Positions 17,110 to 25,938 of a DNA stretch of 64,000 nt are shown piece after piece. The stretch lies in assembly GCA_008086245.1 (NCBI GenBank), contig VSIX01000003.1, forward strand, positions 3,937 through 67,936. The letters are read 5' to 3'. Position numbers and translations under genes: made by a program. This DNA is from Candidatus Mcinerneyibacterium aminivorans (GTDB lineage Bacteria > Macinerneyibacteriota > Macinerneyibacteria > Macinerneyibacteriales > Macinerneyibacteriaceae). The notes beneath the pieces are model-generated. The model made no database searches and was not told the origin of the DNA. It saw only the letters and a list, made by a program, of their open reading frames with translations. Within the stretch, counting starts at the first letter, position 1. Every line of letters begins with the position of its first letter.

Positions 17110-18270
17110 ATGGAAAATAATAGTTTTAATTCTGAAGATGACAGTTTAAATTTGAAAATTAATAAAGGTGGAAAGTTTAAAAATGAACAGGCAAAGAAAA
17201 AGAAAATTAATATAACAGAATTATTCCATTATATGAAAAAGAAAGATGCTTCTGACCTTCATATTACGGTCGGGAAAAGACCAGTTGTTAGAGTACATGG
17301 GGAAATTGAGGAAGTACCAAATATGCCCGTATTGACACCCAAAACTGCTCATGCATTAATATACAGTATTTTAACAGAAGCACAGAAGAAAGAATTTGAA
17401 GATACCAATGAATTAGATTTTTCATTCAGTGTGAAAGGTGTTTCAAGATTCAGGGGAAACGTATACAAGCAAAGGGGTACTCTTGGAATGGCTGTGAGAG
17501 CAATTCCCTATGAAATACAATCATTTAGTGATTTGGGATTACCGTCGGTTTTAAAAGACATGTGTAAAAAACCAAACGGGTTAATTTTAGTTACCGGGCC
17601 AACCGGATCCGGAAAAACCACCACACTTGCTTCAATGATTGATTACATAAATGAAAATAGGCATGGGCATATTATTACCATTGAAGAGCCTATAGAATTT
17701 ATTCATAGACATAAAAATTGTATTGTTAATCAAAGAGAGGTCGGTTCAGATACAAGTGAGTTTGCAGTAGCTCTAAAACACGTCTTACGACAGGACCCGG
17801 ATTTTATTCTTATTGGTGAGCTCAGAGATTTGGAATCCATGGAAACAGCCCTTAAAATAGCAGAGACAGGTCATTTATGCCTTGCAAGTTTGCATACTAA
17901 TTCGGCTGCTCAAACTATTTCAAGAATAATTGATATGTTTCCTGGTGATGAAAAACAACAGGTAAGAAGTCAACTGTCCTTTGTTATAGAGGGAATAGTT
18001 TCCCAGCAATTGATACCCTCTACGAGGGGCGGAAGGGTTTTAGCTTATGAAATTCTGGTAGCCACCCCAGCAATACGAAATCTTATTAGGGAGGATAAAC
18101 TTCAACAAATTCAATCACATATGCAAACCGGACAAAAATACGGAATGACAACATTAAATAATATGTTATTTGATTTATATGAGAACAATAAGATTAGTTA
18201 TGAAAATGCACTTAAAAGGTCACCAAATCCTGATGGGTTAATAAAGAAAATAAACAAAGCTGGAATATAA
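17110..18270 (+). CDS. pilT: Type IV pilus retraction ATPase
   Basis: This 386-aa protein is a PilT, not a second PilB: it has a short PAS-like N-domain, Walker A GPTGSGKTTT near 163-172 and RQDPDFILIGELRD. The C-terminal block AIRNLIREDKLQQIQSHMQ is diagnostic of PilT. The first 35 residues are a charged extension (NSEDDSLNLKINKGGKFKNEQAKKKK) beyond the usual start. It powers pilus disassembly and twitching or DNA uptake. It follows pilB by 24 bases. Confidence 0.94.
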   Translation: MENNSFNSEDDSLNLKINKGGKFKNEQAKKKKINITELFHYMKKKDASDLHITVGKRPVVRVHGEIEEVPNMPVLTPKTAHALIYSILTEAQKKEFEDTNELDFSFSVKGVSRFRGNVYKQRGTLGMAVRAIPYEIQSFSDLGLPSVLKDMCKKPNGLILVTGPTGSGKTTTLASMIDYINENRHGHIITIEEPIEFIHRHKNCIVNQREVGSDTSEFAVALKHVLRQDPDFILIGELRDLESMETALKIAETGHLCLASLHTNSAAQTISRIIDMFPGDEKQQVRSQLSFVIEGIVSQQLIPSTRGGRVLAYEILVATPAIRNLIREDKLQQIQSHMQTGQKYGMTTLNNMLFDLYENNKISYENALKRSPNPDGLIKKINKAGI

Positions 18271-18290
18271 GATAAACAGGGAGGTAAATA

Positions 18291-19487
18291 ATGCCTATTT
18301 ATAAATATTCGGGTCGAATAAATAATCAAAAAACAGAAGGCGAAATTGAAGCAGAAAATGAAGAAGTTGCAAGAGATTTACTAAATAGTAAAAATATTGA
18401 AATAGAGACTCTTTTCAAGAAACCCAAAGAACTGAATTTTACTTTAGGTTCTGGTGTAAAAACAAAAGATATTGTTATTTTCACAAGACAGTTTTCTACC
18501 ATGCTTGAGGCGGGTATTCCACTAGATGAATGTTTGGATATATTATCGACCCAGGTGGAAAATCAGCATCTTGCAAATATAGTAAAAGAGGTAAAAATAG
18601 ATGTTGAAGGAGGTAAACCGCTGAATGAGAGTCTGGCCCAGCACCCAAAAGTTTTTAAAACTCTATATACTTCTCTGGTTGAAGCAGGAGAAGAAGGGGG
18701 ACTACTTACAAATGTATTGAATAGACTTTCAACATATATGGAAAAAAATGAAGAAACAAAAAGCAAAATTAAGTCTGCAATGATATATCCGGTTATTATT
18801 TTAATTATTGCTTTTACAGTTACATTTGGTTTGCTTTATTTTGTTATTCCAAAATTTCAGGAGATGTTTTCTTCTTTTGATTCCGAGCTTCCCGGATTAA
18901 CACAGATACTTATTGATACAAGTCAGTTTGCCCAGAAGAATTTTTTGCTTATTATTGGAGCAGTTATAGGATTTATTGTTGTTTTTATAGTGCTTAGTAA
19001 AACCGAAAAAGGCAGATGGATTATTGACAGCCTTCAGCTGAAATTACCAATTATAGGTAATTTAGCCCGAAAAGGAGCCGTTGCCAGATTTACAAGGACA
19101 TTTGGGACTCTTATAGAAAGTGGTGTAGAAATATTGAGAGCCTTAGAAATCACGGCTAAGGTGGCGGGAAATGTTGTTATTGAAAAAGCAATACTTGATG
19201 CAAGACAGAGCATTTCCGGTGGGTCGGAAATATCAAAACCTTTAGCTGAATCAGGGGTTTTCCCCCCAATGGTGATACATATGATTGGAGCTGGGGAAAA
19301 ATCCGGGGCGCTGGAAGAGATGCTGACCAAGATTGCCGATTTCTATGAAAAAGAGGTTGATAATGCTCTTGAAGCGTTTACTTCTTCTTTAGAACCTATT
19401 TTAATTGTTTTTATAGGGGGAATCTTAGGTACCATTGTAATAGGTATGTTTATGCCTATCCTAACAATGGCATCTGCAGTAGGTTAA
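18291..19487 (+). CDS. pilC: Type IV pilus inner-membrane platform protein
   Basis: This 398-aa GspF/PilC protein has two T2SSF repeats (about 65-190 and 265-390), each with FTRQFSTMLEAGIPL or FTRTFGTLIESGVEI at its start. Three membrane segments lie near 168, 222 and 370. It couples the ATPases to pilin polymerisation. The gene has a GGGAGG site and follows pilT by 20 bases, completing the B-T-C motor set. Confidence 0.93.
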   Translation: MPIYKYSGRINNQKTEGEIEAENEEVARDLLNSKNIEIETLFKKPKELNFTLGSGVKTKDIVIFTRQFSTMLEAGIPLDECLDILSTQVENQHLANIVKEVKIDVEGGKPLNESLAQHPKVFKTLYTSLVEAGEEGGLLTNVLNRLSTYMEKNEETKSKIKSAMIYPVIILIIAFTVTFGLLYFVIPKFQEMFSSFDSELPGLTQILIDTSQFAQKNFLLIIGAVIGFIVVFIVLSKTEKGRWIIDSLQLKLPIIGNLARKGAVARFTRTFGTLIESGVEILRALEITAKVAGNVVIEKAILDARQSISGGSEISKPLAESGVFPPMVIHMIGAGEKSGALEEMLTKIADFYEKEVDNALEAFTSSLEPILIVFIGGILGTIVIGMFMPILTMASAVG

Positions 19488-19514
19488 TAATAAATGATTG
19501 TCTTAATTTTCTTA

Positions 19515-19542
19515 TTGACTTTTTGTCAGATATTGCTAATAT
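19515..19542 (+). promoter_or_regulatory. Promoter of the pilin-like gene
   Basis: TTGACT (19515-19520), a 16-base spacer and TAATAT (19537-19542) lie 26 bases before the ATG. The pilin-like protein may therefore be expressed above the level of the motor genes. Confidence 0.5.
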
Positions 19543-19568
19543 AGTTTTAACAGATTTGGAGGTGTTTT

Positions 19569-20630
19569 ATGAATAAACAGGGAAAAAGTTATATACTATT
19601 GGATATTATTATAGTTATTTTACTGGCGGCGGTTATTATTTCTTTTATTTTACCATCTCGACAAATAGATAAAGATTTAAAAGCTATTACAAATACAGAA
19701 AAAGCTCTTTCTGCTTTAAGTGCAGGAATTGATATGTATTATACAAGGATGGATGGTGAAATGCCTGGTGAAAAAGGAGAAGGTATTGAAGCAATTTATT
19801 CAATATTTGAAGATTTGAAAGAAGAAGAGATATGGAAAATTCTTGAGGTTAATCCAGATAAATTAAAAAATTATTTTGCAAAAGGGGTACCGGGTACAAA
19901 ATATGAACCAGCTAAAGGAAGACAGGCTTATGAGATAGTGGCATTTTCAAAAGACAGAGCTCCTCATAAATTTATAATGGATGAGGAAGAGATTAAAAAT
20001 ATCGATCCCGAAAAAAAGTTAGTTGAAATTCTAGGTCAAATAGAGGGTTTAAATAAAGATATAAAAAATAAAATTAAGAAATTTAAACTAATTCAATCCA
20101 GAGGGGAAGATATTGAAAAGTTTATTGCTAATGCTAAAGAATATGAAAAAATTCTTGCAGAAGATGATCTTTTTACAAATCTGGAAGAAAACCTGGAAAA
20201 TGCTGAAAGTGTTGATGATGTAAATAAAAAGCTTTATAACAAAATTAGGAATACACTTAATAATTTAAGAGTATCAATAAAAAAGGTTGAAAAGGTTAAG
20301 GAAAACTCAAAAGAAACTGTTAGAAGCATTGGAAAAATTGCCATTGATGCTGAAGATTATATGAAAGAACTTGAAGAAATTAAAAATTATGTTAAATCAG
20401 ATAGATTAAAAGGAATGGCAAAAGAATTTTTGCAAAAAGCTGAGAAAACTAAAGATAGAGCTGATGATGTTACAGATAAATTATATCCTCAGGCTGAAGA
20501 ACTGGCTAAAAAAGTTGACGAAAAAAGTGATTTTCTCGAAGAATATAATGGCAAGTATCTTGAATACAGAAATAAATTCCAGCCTTTAAACAATATGTAT
20601 GCTGATATGCAAAATGAAAATGAAGAATAA
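19569..20630 (+). CDS. Pilin-like protein with long coiled-coil domain
   Basis: I do not recognise a family for this 353-aa protein. Its start, MNKQGKSYILLDIIIVILLAAVIISFILPSRQ, resembles a type IV prepilin: a short charged leader, then a hydrophobic helix with one acidic residue near its start. The cleavage site is atypical, with GKS-YILLD in place of G-FTLIE. Residues 45-130 contain pseudopilin-like segments (ALSAGIDMYYTRMDGEMPG, AFSKDRAPHKF). Residues 135-353 are strongly charged and predicted coiled coil. Following pilC, it is probably a minor or pseudopilin-type subunit. A strong terminator follows. Confidence 0.6.
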   Translation: MNKQGKSYILLDIIIVILLAAVIISFILPSRQIDKDLKAITNTEKALSALSAGIDMYYTRMDGEMPGEKGEGIEAIYSIFEDLKEEEIWKILEVNPDKLKNYFAKGVPGTKYEPAKGRQAYEIVAFSKDRAPHKFIMDEEEIKNIDPEKKLVEILGQIEGLNKDIKNKIKKFKLIQSRGEDIEKFIANAKEYEKILAEDDLFTNLEENLENAESVDDVNKKLYNKIRNTLNNLRVSIKKVEKVKENSKETVRSIGKIAIDAEDYMKELEEIKNYVKSDRLKGMAKEFLQKAEKTKDRADDVTDKLYPQAEELAKKVDEKSDFLEEYNGKYLEYRNKFQPLNNMYADMQNENEE

Positions 20631-20658
20631 TTAGAAGATATATATAAAAGTATTTCAG

Positions 20659-20690
20659 GGGCAGGTTTTATAACCTGCCCTTTTTTTTTT
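20659..20690 (+). terminator. Strong intrinsic terminator after the pil genes
   Basis: A 9-bp GC-rich stem GGGCAGGTT / AACCTGCCC with a short loop is followed by ten consecutive T. Confidence 0.92.
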
Positions 20691-21045
20691 AAAAAAATCT
20701 GGAAAAATTATAAAAATCAGTAGTTTGTTCAATGAATAATGTCTATAAATCTAAATTTTATAATTCTTTTTAAATAAGAATTTTGGTTTGTAAAACTTCA
20801 GAGAAAAATAATTCTAATAAGGTAATCAATGTTTAATCTACTCCGGTTTGTTTTTGAGTTTTAATTTAATTATTTCTGTGATTTTCATCTTTTCTAATTA
20901 ATATAATTTTATTATTATGATTATTTCCCAAAATAAAAACTCTTAAATAATAATTTTATATCTATCTTAATCAAAGCATTAATGTTGAATTTATCTCTGA
21001 CTTTACATCTATTATAATTTGACCTGTAAATTTTTAATAATAATC

Positions 21046-21099
21046 TTAACATATTCTTAACATTTTATTCATAAAACCTTAAATATTTGATTTTATAAT
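21046..21099 (+). promoter_or_regulatory. Pho boxes and promoter of the pst operon
   Basis: TTAACA occurs at 21046-21051 and again at 21057-21062. Weaker copies TTCATA (21068-21073) and TTAAAT (21079-21084) continue the exact 11-bp period. The array ends 9 bases before TATAAT (21094-21099) and replaces a -35 element. This is the layout of PhoP/PhoB-activated promoters, and TTAACA matches the Bacillus PhoP consensus. The cognate regulator genes phoB-phoR are in the same operon. Confidence 0.8.
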
Positions 21100-21129
21100 T
21101 AAAATCGAATTAACGAAGGAGGTTAATTT

Positions 21130-21960
21130 ATGAGAAAAAAAATGAAAATAGTATTAGTTTTGAGTTTAGTTATGATGTTATCAATTATCTCAACAGTTAG
21201 TGTAAATGCTGGTTCGAGAGAAAGAGTACAGATTACAGGATCTACAACTGTTCTCCCGGTAGCCCAAAGAGCGGCTGAGGAATTTATGAACAAATATGAT
21301 ATTACGGTATCTGTAAGAGGTGGTGGTTCCGGGACAGGTATTTCAGCTTTAATAGATGGTAGAGCAGATATTGCAGATGCATCAAGACCTATGAAAAAAA
21401 AGGAACTCGAAATTGCTAAAAATAAAGGTGTTAATCCAAAGGAACATATTATTGCCAGAGACGGAATTGCTGTTGTAATAAACAATAATAATCCAGTTGA
21501 TGAGCTTACTTTAGATGAAGTAAAAAAGATTTTTTCGGGAACAATAAAAAACTGGAAACAGGTAGGCGGTCCGGACAAAGGTATAGTTGTTGTATCCAGA
21601 GATTCTTCATCGGGCACATTTGAAGCTTTCAAAGAAATAGCTTTAGATGGTAATAAGTACAGTAAAGATGCACTAAGATTAGGATCAAATAAGGCAGTTT
21701 CATCTACAGTTGCAAGATCTCCTTATGCGATTGGATACATCGGTATGGCATATCTTTCAACTAGAGTTAAGGCTCTTGCAGTTGATGGTGTTAAACCAAC
21801 TATGAAGGCAGCTGGAAGCGGAGAATATAAAATTGCAAGACCTCTATTTATGTATACTGATGGTGAACCTACAGGTAACATTAAGAAATTTATCGACTTT
21901 GTATATTCTGAAGAAGGACAAAAAATAGCTAGAGAAGTAGGTTATGTGCCGGTAAAATAA
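21130..21960 (+). CDS. pstS: Periplasmic phosphate-binding protein
   Basis: This 276-aa protein has a signal peptide (1-27, ending VSVNA) and no lipobox. It is a PstS-type binding protein: QITGSTTVLPVAQRAAEEF with the phosphate-contacting GSTT, VRGGGSGTGISALIDGRADIADASRP, and SRDSSSGTFEAF. It captures phosphate for PstCAB. AAGGAGG precedes the ATG. An attenuator-like hairpin separates it from pstC, which fits the need for more PstS than permease. Confidence 0.94.
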   Translation: MRKKMKIVLVLSLVMMLSIISTVSVNAGSRERVQITGSTTVLPVAQRAAEEFMNKYDITVSVRGGGSGTGISALIDGRADIADASRPMKKKELEIAKNKGVNPKEHIIARDGIAVVINNNNPVDELTLDEVKKIFSGTIKNWKQVGGPDKGIVVVSRDSSSGTFEAFKEIALDGNKYSKDALRLGSNKAVSSTVARSPYAIGYIGMAYLSTRVKALAVDGVKPTMKAAGSGEYKIARPLFMYTDGEPTGNIKKFIDFVYSEEGQKIAREVGYVPVK

Positions 21961-21981
21961 TCAAAATAGAAAATGTTTTAC

Positions 21982-22007
21982 AGGGAGATAGATTGATCTA
22001 TCTCCCT
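21982..22007 (+). terminator. Attenuator-like hairpin between pstS and pstC
   Basis: A perfect 11-bp stem AGGGAGATAGA / TCTATCTCCCT with loop TTGA is followed by only a short T run (CTTTATG). Partial termination here would leave pstS transcribed more than pstCAB. It could also protect the pstS 3' end. Confidence 0.65.
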
Positions 22008-22030
22008 CTTTATGAAAGAAGGGATAAAAG

Positions 22031-22891
22031 ATGAATCATATTAAGGAGAAAATTTTTAAGTATACAACTCTGATAGCAGCTTTATTTTCGATAATTTTCT
22101 TATTTGGTATTATAATAAGTATTTTTACACAGGGAATTCCAGCTTTTTCAGAAATTGGTATTTTTGATTTTATATTTGGGACTGAATGGAATCCCACTCA
22201 TATTGAACCGTCTTTCGGCATTGCGGGATTAATTGTAAGTTCTCTTCTGGTTACTACTATCGCGCTTGTTTTTGCTGTTCCCCTCGGGGTGGGAGCGGCT
22301 CTTTATATTTCAGAAATTGCAAATAAAAAATTCAAAGAAATTTTAAAACCGGTAATAGAATTATTAGCAGGAATACCATCAGTTATATACGGTTTATTTG
22401 GAATGACCGTACTGGCTCCATTTGTTAGGGAGCTGTTCGGAGTTCCTATTGGACTAAATGCCTTTACTGCAGGTATAATTCTTGCCATTATGGTTATTCC
22501 GATTATTGCAAGCATATCGGAGGATGCTATTAATTCGGTTCCTAATGAATTACGAGAGGCTTCACTTGCACTGGGGGCAAATAACTGGGAGACAATAACA
22601 AAGGTAGTTTTACCCGCTTCCAAGTCGGGGGTTATTACAAGTATAATACTTGGATTTGGCAGGGCAATTGGAGAAACGATGGTTGTTTTAATGGTTGCCG
22701 GTGGTTCAATCGGTTTTCCAGATTCAATTTTTGACCCGGTTAGACCTATGACTTCTTCTATTGCTGCAGAAATGGGCGAAGCTACGCTGGGAAGTCTTCA
22801 TTTTCATTCACTTTTTGCAATAGGAATTATTCTATTTATTATAACATTTATTTCAAATTTAATAACTCATATAATAAAGGAGAAAAAATGA
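22031..22891 (+). CDS. pstC: Phosphate ABC transporter permease
   Basis: This 286-aa permease has six membrane segments. The ABC-permease EAA loop is ELREASLALGANNWETITKVVLPASKSG near 180-205, and IPSVIYGLFG near 115 is a Pst hallmark. It forms the channel with PstA. The next ATG lies within its last codons (ATGA, 4-base overlap), so translation is coupled. Confidence 0.93.
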   Translation: MNHIKEKIFKYTTLIAALFSIIFLFGIIISIFTQGIPAFSEIGIFDFIFGTEWNPTHIEPSFGIAGLIVSSLLVTTIALVFAVPLGVGAALYISEIANKKFKEILKPVIELLAGIPSVIYGLFGMTVLAPFVRELFGVPIGLNAFTAGIILAIMVIPIIASISEDAINSVPNELREASLALGANNWETITKVVLPASKSGVITSIILGFGRAIGETMVVLMVAGGSIGFPDSIFDPVRPMTSSIAAEMGEATLGSLHFHSLFAIGIILFIITFISNLITHIIKEKK

Positions 22892-23748
22892 AGATTTCAA
22901 AAAGAGATATTAAAAGTTTTATAGGTACAAATGTATTAAGATTTGCTACTATATTTGGATTGATTTTTTTAGCTATATTTTTATATACAATATTTTCAAG
23001 AGGCGGAAGTGTAATATCTCTTTCTTTTTTAACTGAAGTTCCCAAAAAGGGAATGACAGAAGGGGGGATTTATCCTGCAATTATAGGTACTTTAGCATTA
23101 ACTTTAACTTCCATACTAATTGCATTTCCAATAGGATTATTTGCAGCAATTTATCTTGTAGAATATGCCGGGAAAAACTGGTTTGTTAGAAGTATTAGAG
23201 TGGCAATAGGAACATTATCAGCAGTACCTTCAATTATTTTTGGATTATTTGGGTTGACCGTATTTGTCGTGTTTTTTGATCTGGGAGTTAGTATTTTATC
23301 AGGAGCATTAACTCTGGCTGTAATGGTTTTACCCTATATAATCAAAACAAGCGAAGAAGCTTTAAAAGCAGTACCCCAATCCTTTAGAGAGGCATCTATA
23401 GCACTGGGAGCCAACAAAAGCAGAACTATTTTAAAGGTTGTTTTGCCAACAGCTTTTCAAAGTATTATAACAGGTATAGTTGTAAGTATAGGAAGAGTAG
23501 CAGGAGAGACAGCCCCGATATTATTTACTGCAGCTACCTTTTATACAAGGGAATTACCGTCATCATTTATGGATGAAGTAATGGCTCTTCCATATCATAT
23601 TTATGCTTTAATGACAGAGGGAACAAATCCTGTAAAACAGGAGCCAATGGCATATGGTACTGCAGTGGTTCTTCTGGCACTAGTATTAATTGTTAGTTTA
23701 GTAGCAATAATTTGGAGATACAATATTAGGAGGAAGAAAAAATGGTAA
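22888..23748 (+). CDS. pstA: Phosphate ABC transporter permease
   Basis: This 286-aa partner of PstC has [14 protein letters not shown] near 108-121 and the EAA loop [25 protein letters not shown] near 165-190. Six hydrophobic segments are visible. It overlaps pstC by 4 bases and pstB by 7. Confidence 0.93.
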   Translation: MKISKRDIKSFIGTNVLRFATIFGLIFLAIFLYTIFSRGGSVISLSFLTEVPKKGMTEGGIYPAIIGTLALTLTSILIAFPIGLFAAIYLVEYAGKNWFVRSIRVAIGTLSAVPSIIFGLFGLTVFVVFFDLGVSILSGALTLAVMVLPYIIKTSEEALKAVPQSFREASIALGANKSRTILKVVLPTAFQSIITGIVVSIGRVAGETAPILFTAATFYTRELPSSFMDEVMALPYHIYALMTEGTNPVKQEPMAYGTAVVLLALVLIVSLVAIIWRYNIRRKKKW

Positions 23749-24506
23749 AAAAAGAAAAAGGATTAACTATACAAAAATTTAATTTATGGTTTAGTGATAG
23801 TCATATATTAAAAGATGTGTCATTTTCAATTCCGGAAAATAAAGTTACTGCAATTATAGGCCCTTCGGGATGCGGAAAAAGCACGTTACTAAGATCAATT
23901 AATAGGATGAATGATTTAATTCCTGAAGCAAAAATAAAAGGGAAAATATTGATTGATAATGAAAATATTTATAGAGAAAATATTGATTTAAACAATTTAA
24001 GAATGAAGGTGGGAATGGTTTTTCAAAAACCCAATCCTTTTCCCAAATCGATATATGATAATGTAGCATACGGGTTGAAGATAAAAGGAATTAGAAATAA
24101 AAATAAAGTGGATAGTATTGTTGAAAAAAGTTTAAAAGATGCCTGGCTTTGGAAAGAAGTTAAGGATCGTCTGGATGAATCCGCAATGGAGCTGTCAGGC
24201 GGTCAGCAGCAGAGATTGTGTATTGCCAGAGCCCTTGCAACAAATCCGGAAATTTTATTGCTGGATGAGCCTACTTCTGCACTGGATCCCAAGTCTACAA
24301 AAAAAATTGAGGAACTTGTTCTTGAATTGAAGGATAATGTAACAGTTTTGCAGGTAACCCACAATATTTCACAGGCTGCAAGAATTTCGGATTATACAGC
24401 TTTTCTTTATCTTGGAGAGTTAATTGAATACGGAAAAACGGATAAAATATTTACAGTTCCGGAGGACCAGAGAACAGAAGATTATCTTGAGGGTAAATTT
24501 GGTTGA
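23742..24506 (+). CDS. pstB: Phosphate ABC transporter ATPase
   Basis: This 254-aa ATPase has Walker [10 protein letters not shown] at residues 40-48, signature LSGGQQQR, Walker [14 protein letters not shown] and the switch histidine in VTHN. The Q-loop [19 protein letters not shown] is diagnostic for PstB. It powers phosphate import through PstC/PstA and also takes part in PhoR signalling. Confidence 0.96.
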   Translation: MVKKEKGLTIQKFNLWFSDSHILKDVSFSIPENKVTAIIGPSGCGKSTLLRSINRMNDLIPEAKIKGKILIDNENIYRENIDLNNLRMKVGMVFQKPNPFPKSIYDNVAYGLKIKGIRNKNKVDSIVEKSLKDAWLWKEVKDRLDESAMELSGGQQQRLCIARALATNPEILLLDEPTSALDPKSTKKIEELVLELKDNVTVLQVTHNISQAARISDYTAFLYLGELIEYGKTDKIFTVPEDQRTEDYLEGKFG

Positions 24507-24514
24507 TAATTTGG

Positions 24515-24543
24515 TTGTAGGTAGTTGTTTTTTAATATATTAT
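24515..24543 (+). promoter_or_regulatory. Possible internal promoter for phoU-phoB-phoR
   Basis: TTGTAG (24515-24520), a 17-base spacer and TATTAT (24538-24543) lie in the 72-base gap after pstB. This would allow basal regulator expression under high phosphate. Confidence 0.35.
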
Positions 24544-24578
24544 ATAATTAATAAAAATAAATATTAGGAGGAAGTAGA

Positions 24579-25253
24579 ATGATTGTTGAAAAGAAATTAA
24601 ATGAAATTAAGGAAAAATTGCTTTATGAGGCTAATATAACAAAAAAGATGATAAAATTTGCTCTTGAAGGAGTTTTATATAATAATAGGGAAAAGTTACA
24701 TAATCAAATATTATGTAATGAAGAAAAGGTAAATGAAACAGAAATAAAGATAGATGAAAAGTCAGTATCTTTTATAGCCAGATACCAGCCTGAAGCAAGA
24801 CATCTAAGAACAATTTTTACTGTTATTAAGATCAATAATGATTTGGAAAGAATAGCCGATTTGGCTGTTAATATTTCTGATAATTTTCTGAAACTTAATA
24901 GAAATGAAGATGATGATGTAATGTCCATGGTAAAAAATGTAGGAGAAAAAACACGTAAGATGCTTGAAATGAGTATAGATAGTTTTATGAACCAGGATAT
25001 TGAATTAGCTGAAAAGGTTATTGAATCTGATGATGAGGTGGATGAAGGTGAAAAAGAGATTATGAAAAAACTGGTTGAGAAGCTAAAGAAAAGAAAAGAT
25101 GCAACCCAGTTTGAATTCTATTATTACAGAATAGCTAAAAGTTTCGAGAGAATTGCCGACCTGTCTACTAATATTGCCGAGGATACTATTTATATGAGCC
25201 GTGGAAACATTGTAAAACATGCCAACAGAAAGGACAATAAAAACGATGAGTGA
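24579..25253 (+). CDS. phoU: PhoU phosphate signalling protein
   Basis: This 224-aa all-helical protein has two PhoU repeats, each with the metal-binding pattern NNDLERIADLAVNISDN (about 86-102) or AKSFERIADLSTNIAEDTIYM (about 188-208). PhoU links PstB transport state to PhoR and dampens the Pho response. AGGAGG precedes the ATG. The response regulator begins within its last codons. Confidence 0.92.
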   Translation: MIVEKKLNEIKEKLLYEANITKKMIKFALEGVLYNNREKLHNQILCNEEKVNETEIKIDEKSVSFIARYQPEARHLRTIFTVIKINNDLERIADLAVNISDNFLKLNRNEDDDVMSMVKNVGEKTRKMLEMSIDSFMNQDIELAEKVIESDDEVDEGEKEIMKKLVEKLKKRKDATQFEFYYYRIAKSFERIADLSTNIAEDTIYMSRGNIVKHANRKDNKNDE

Positions 25254-25938
25254 TACTAAAATGATTTATATCGTTGAAGATGAGGAAGATATTGCTGAAC
25301 TTGTAAGTGTAAATCTGGAAAAATCCTCATTTAGAACTAAGAAGTTTTACGATATTTTTACTTTTAAAAACAAACTGGCGGTTGAGAAACCGGATTTAAT
25401 AGTCCTTGATCTTATGCTTCCGGATGGAGACGGCCTGGATGTATGCAGGGATTTAAAGGAGAATCCCGAATACAGGGACATACCTGTAATTATTCTAACT
25501 GCAAAATCTGAAGAGATGGACAAGGTACTGGGACTTGAACTGGGTGCAGATGATTATGTGACAAAACCTTTTTCACCAAGAGAACTTGTTGCCAGAGTTA
25601 AAAATATATTAAAAAGATTCAATAAAGTATTTGAAAATGAAAAGGAAATAATTAAAATCAGTGATGAAATTAAAATCAATACCAAAAAACATGAAGTTGT
25701 AGTTGATAATGAGAAAATTGATTTAACAGCAACAGAATTTAAAATTCTAAAAATACTGGCAAAAAGAAAAGGCTGGGTTTTTAGCAGAGAACAGATATTA
25801 AATCGTTTATGGGGAAATGAGAAAAATGTTATAGATAGAACAGTCGATGTTCATATTAGACACCTCCGTAAAAAACTGGGAGATTCTAAAAATATTATCA
25901 AAAATGTGAGGGGTGTGGGATATAAAATAGATGTTTAA
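25246..25938 (+). CDS. phoB: Phosphate response regulator (PhoB/PhoP type)
   Basis: This 230-aa OmpR-family regulator has an N-terminal receiver with acidic pocket EDEED (11-15), phospho-acceptor D55 (LIVLDLMLPD) and the TKPF lysine near 106. A C-terminal winged helix (about 135-228; VDVHIRHLRKKLG, IKNVRGVGYKI) follows. I start at ATG 25246 (MSDTKMIYIV), which overlaps the phoU stop and has AGAAAGGA upstream, not at ATG 25219 lying inside phoU. It should bind the 11-bp repeats before pstS. Confidence 0.92.
   Translation: MSDTKMIYIVEDEEDIAELVSVNLEKSSFRTKKFYDIFTFKNKLAVEKPDLIVLDLMLPDGDGLDVCRDLKENPEYRDIPVIILTAKSEEMDKVLGLELGADDYVTKPFSPRELVARVKNILKRFNKVFENEKEIIKISDEIKINTKKHEVVVDNEKIDLTATEFKILKILAKRKGWVFSREQILNRLWGNEKNVIDRTVDVHIRHLRKKLGDSKNIIKNVRGVGYKIDV

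Larger units (their letters stand above)
20631..21129. other. Long AT-rich intergenic region before pstS
   Basis: Of these 499 bases, the left end holds the pil terminator and the right end (21046-21099) the Pho boxes and pstS promoter. Between 20691 and 21000 the sequence is very AT-rich with scattered stops in all frames; I see no gene or RNA there. Confidence 0.6.

Noticed and set aside
24139-24330. Small rightward frame inside pstB
   Set aside because: It lies in another frame of a conserved ATPase gene and has no ribosome site.
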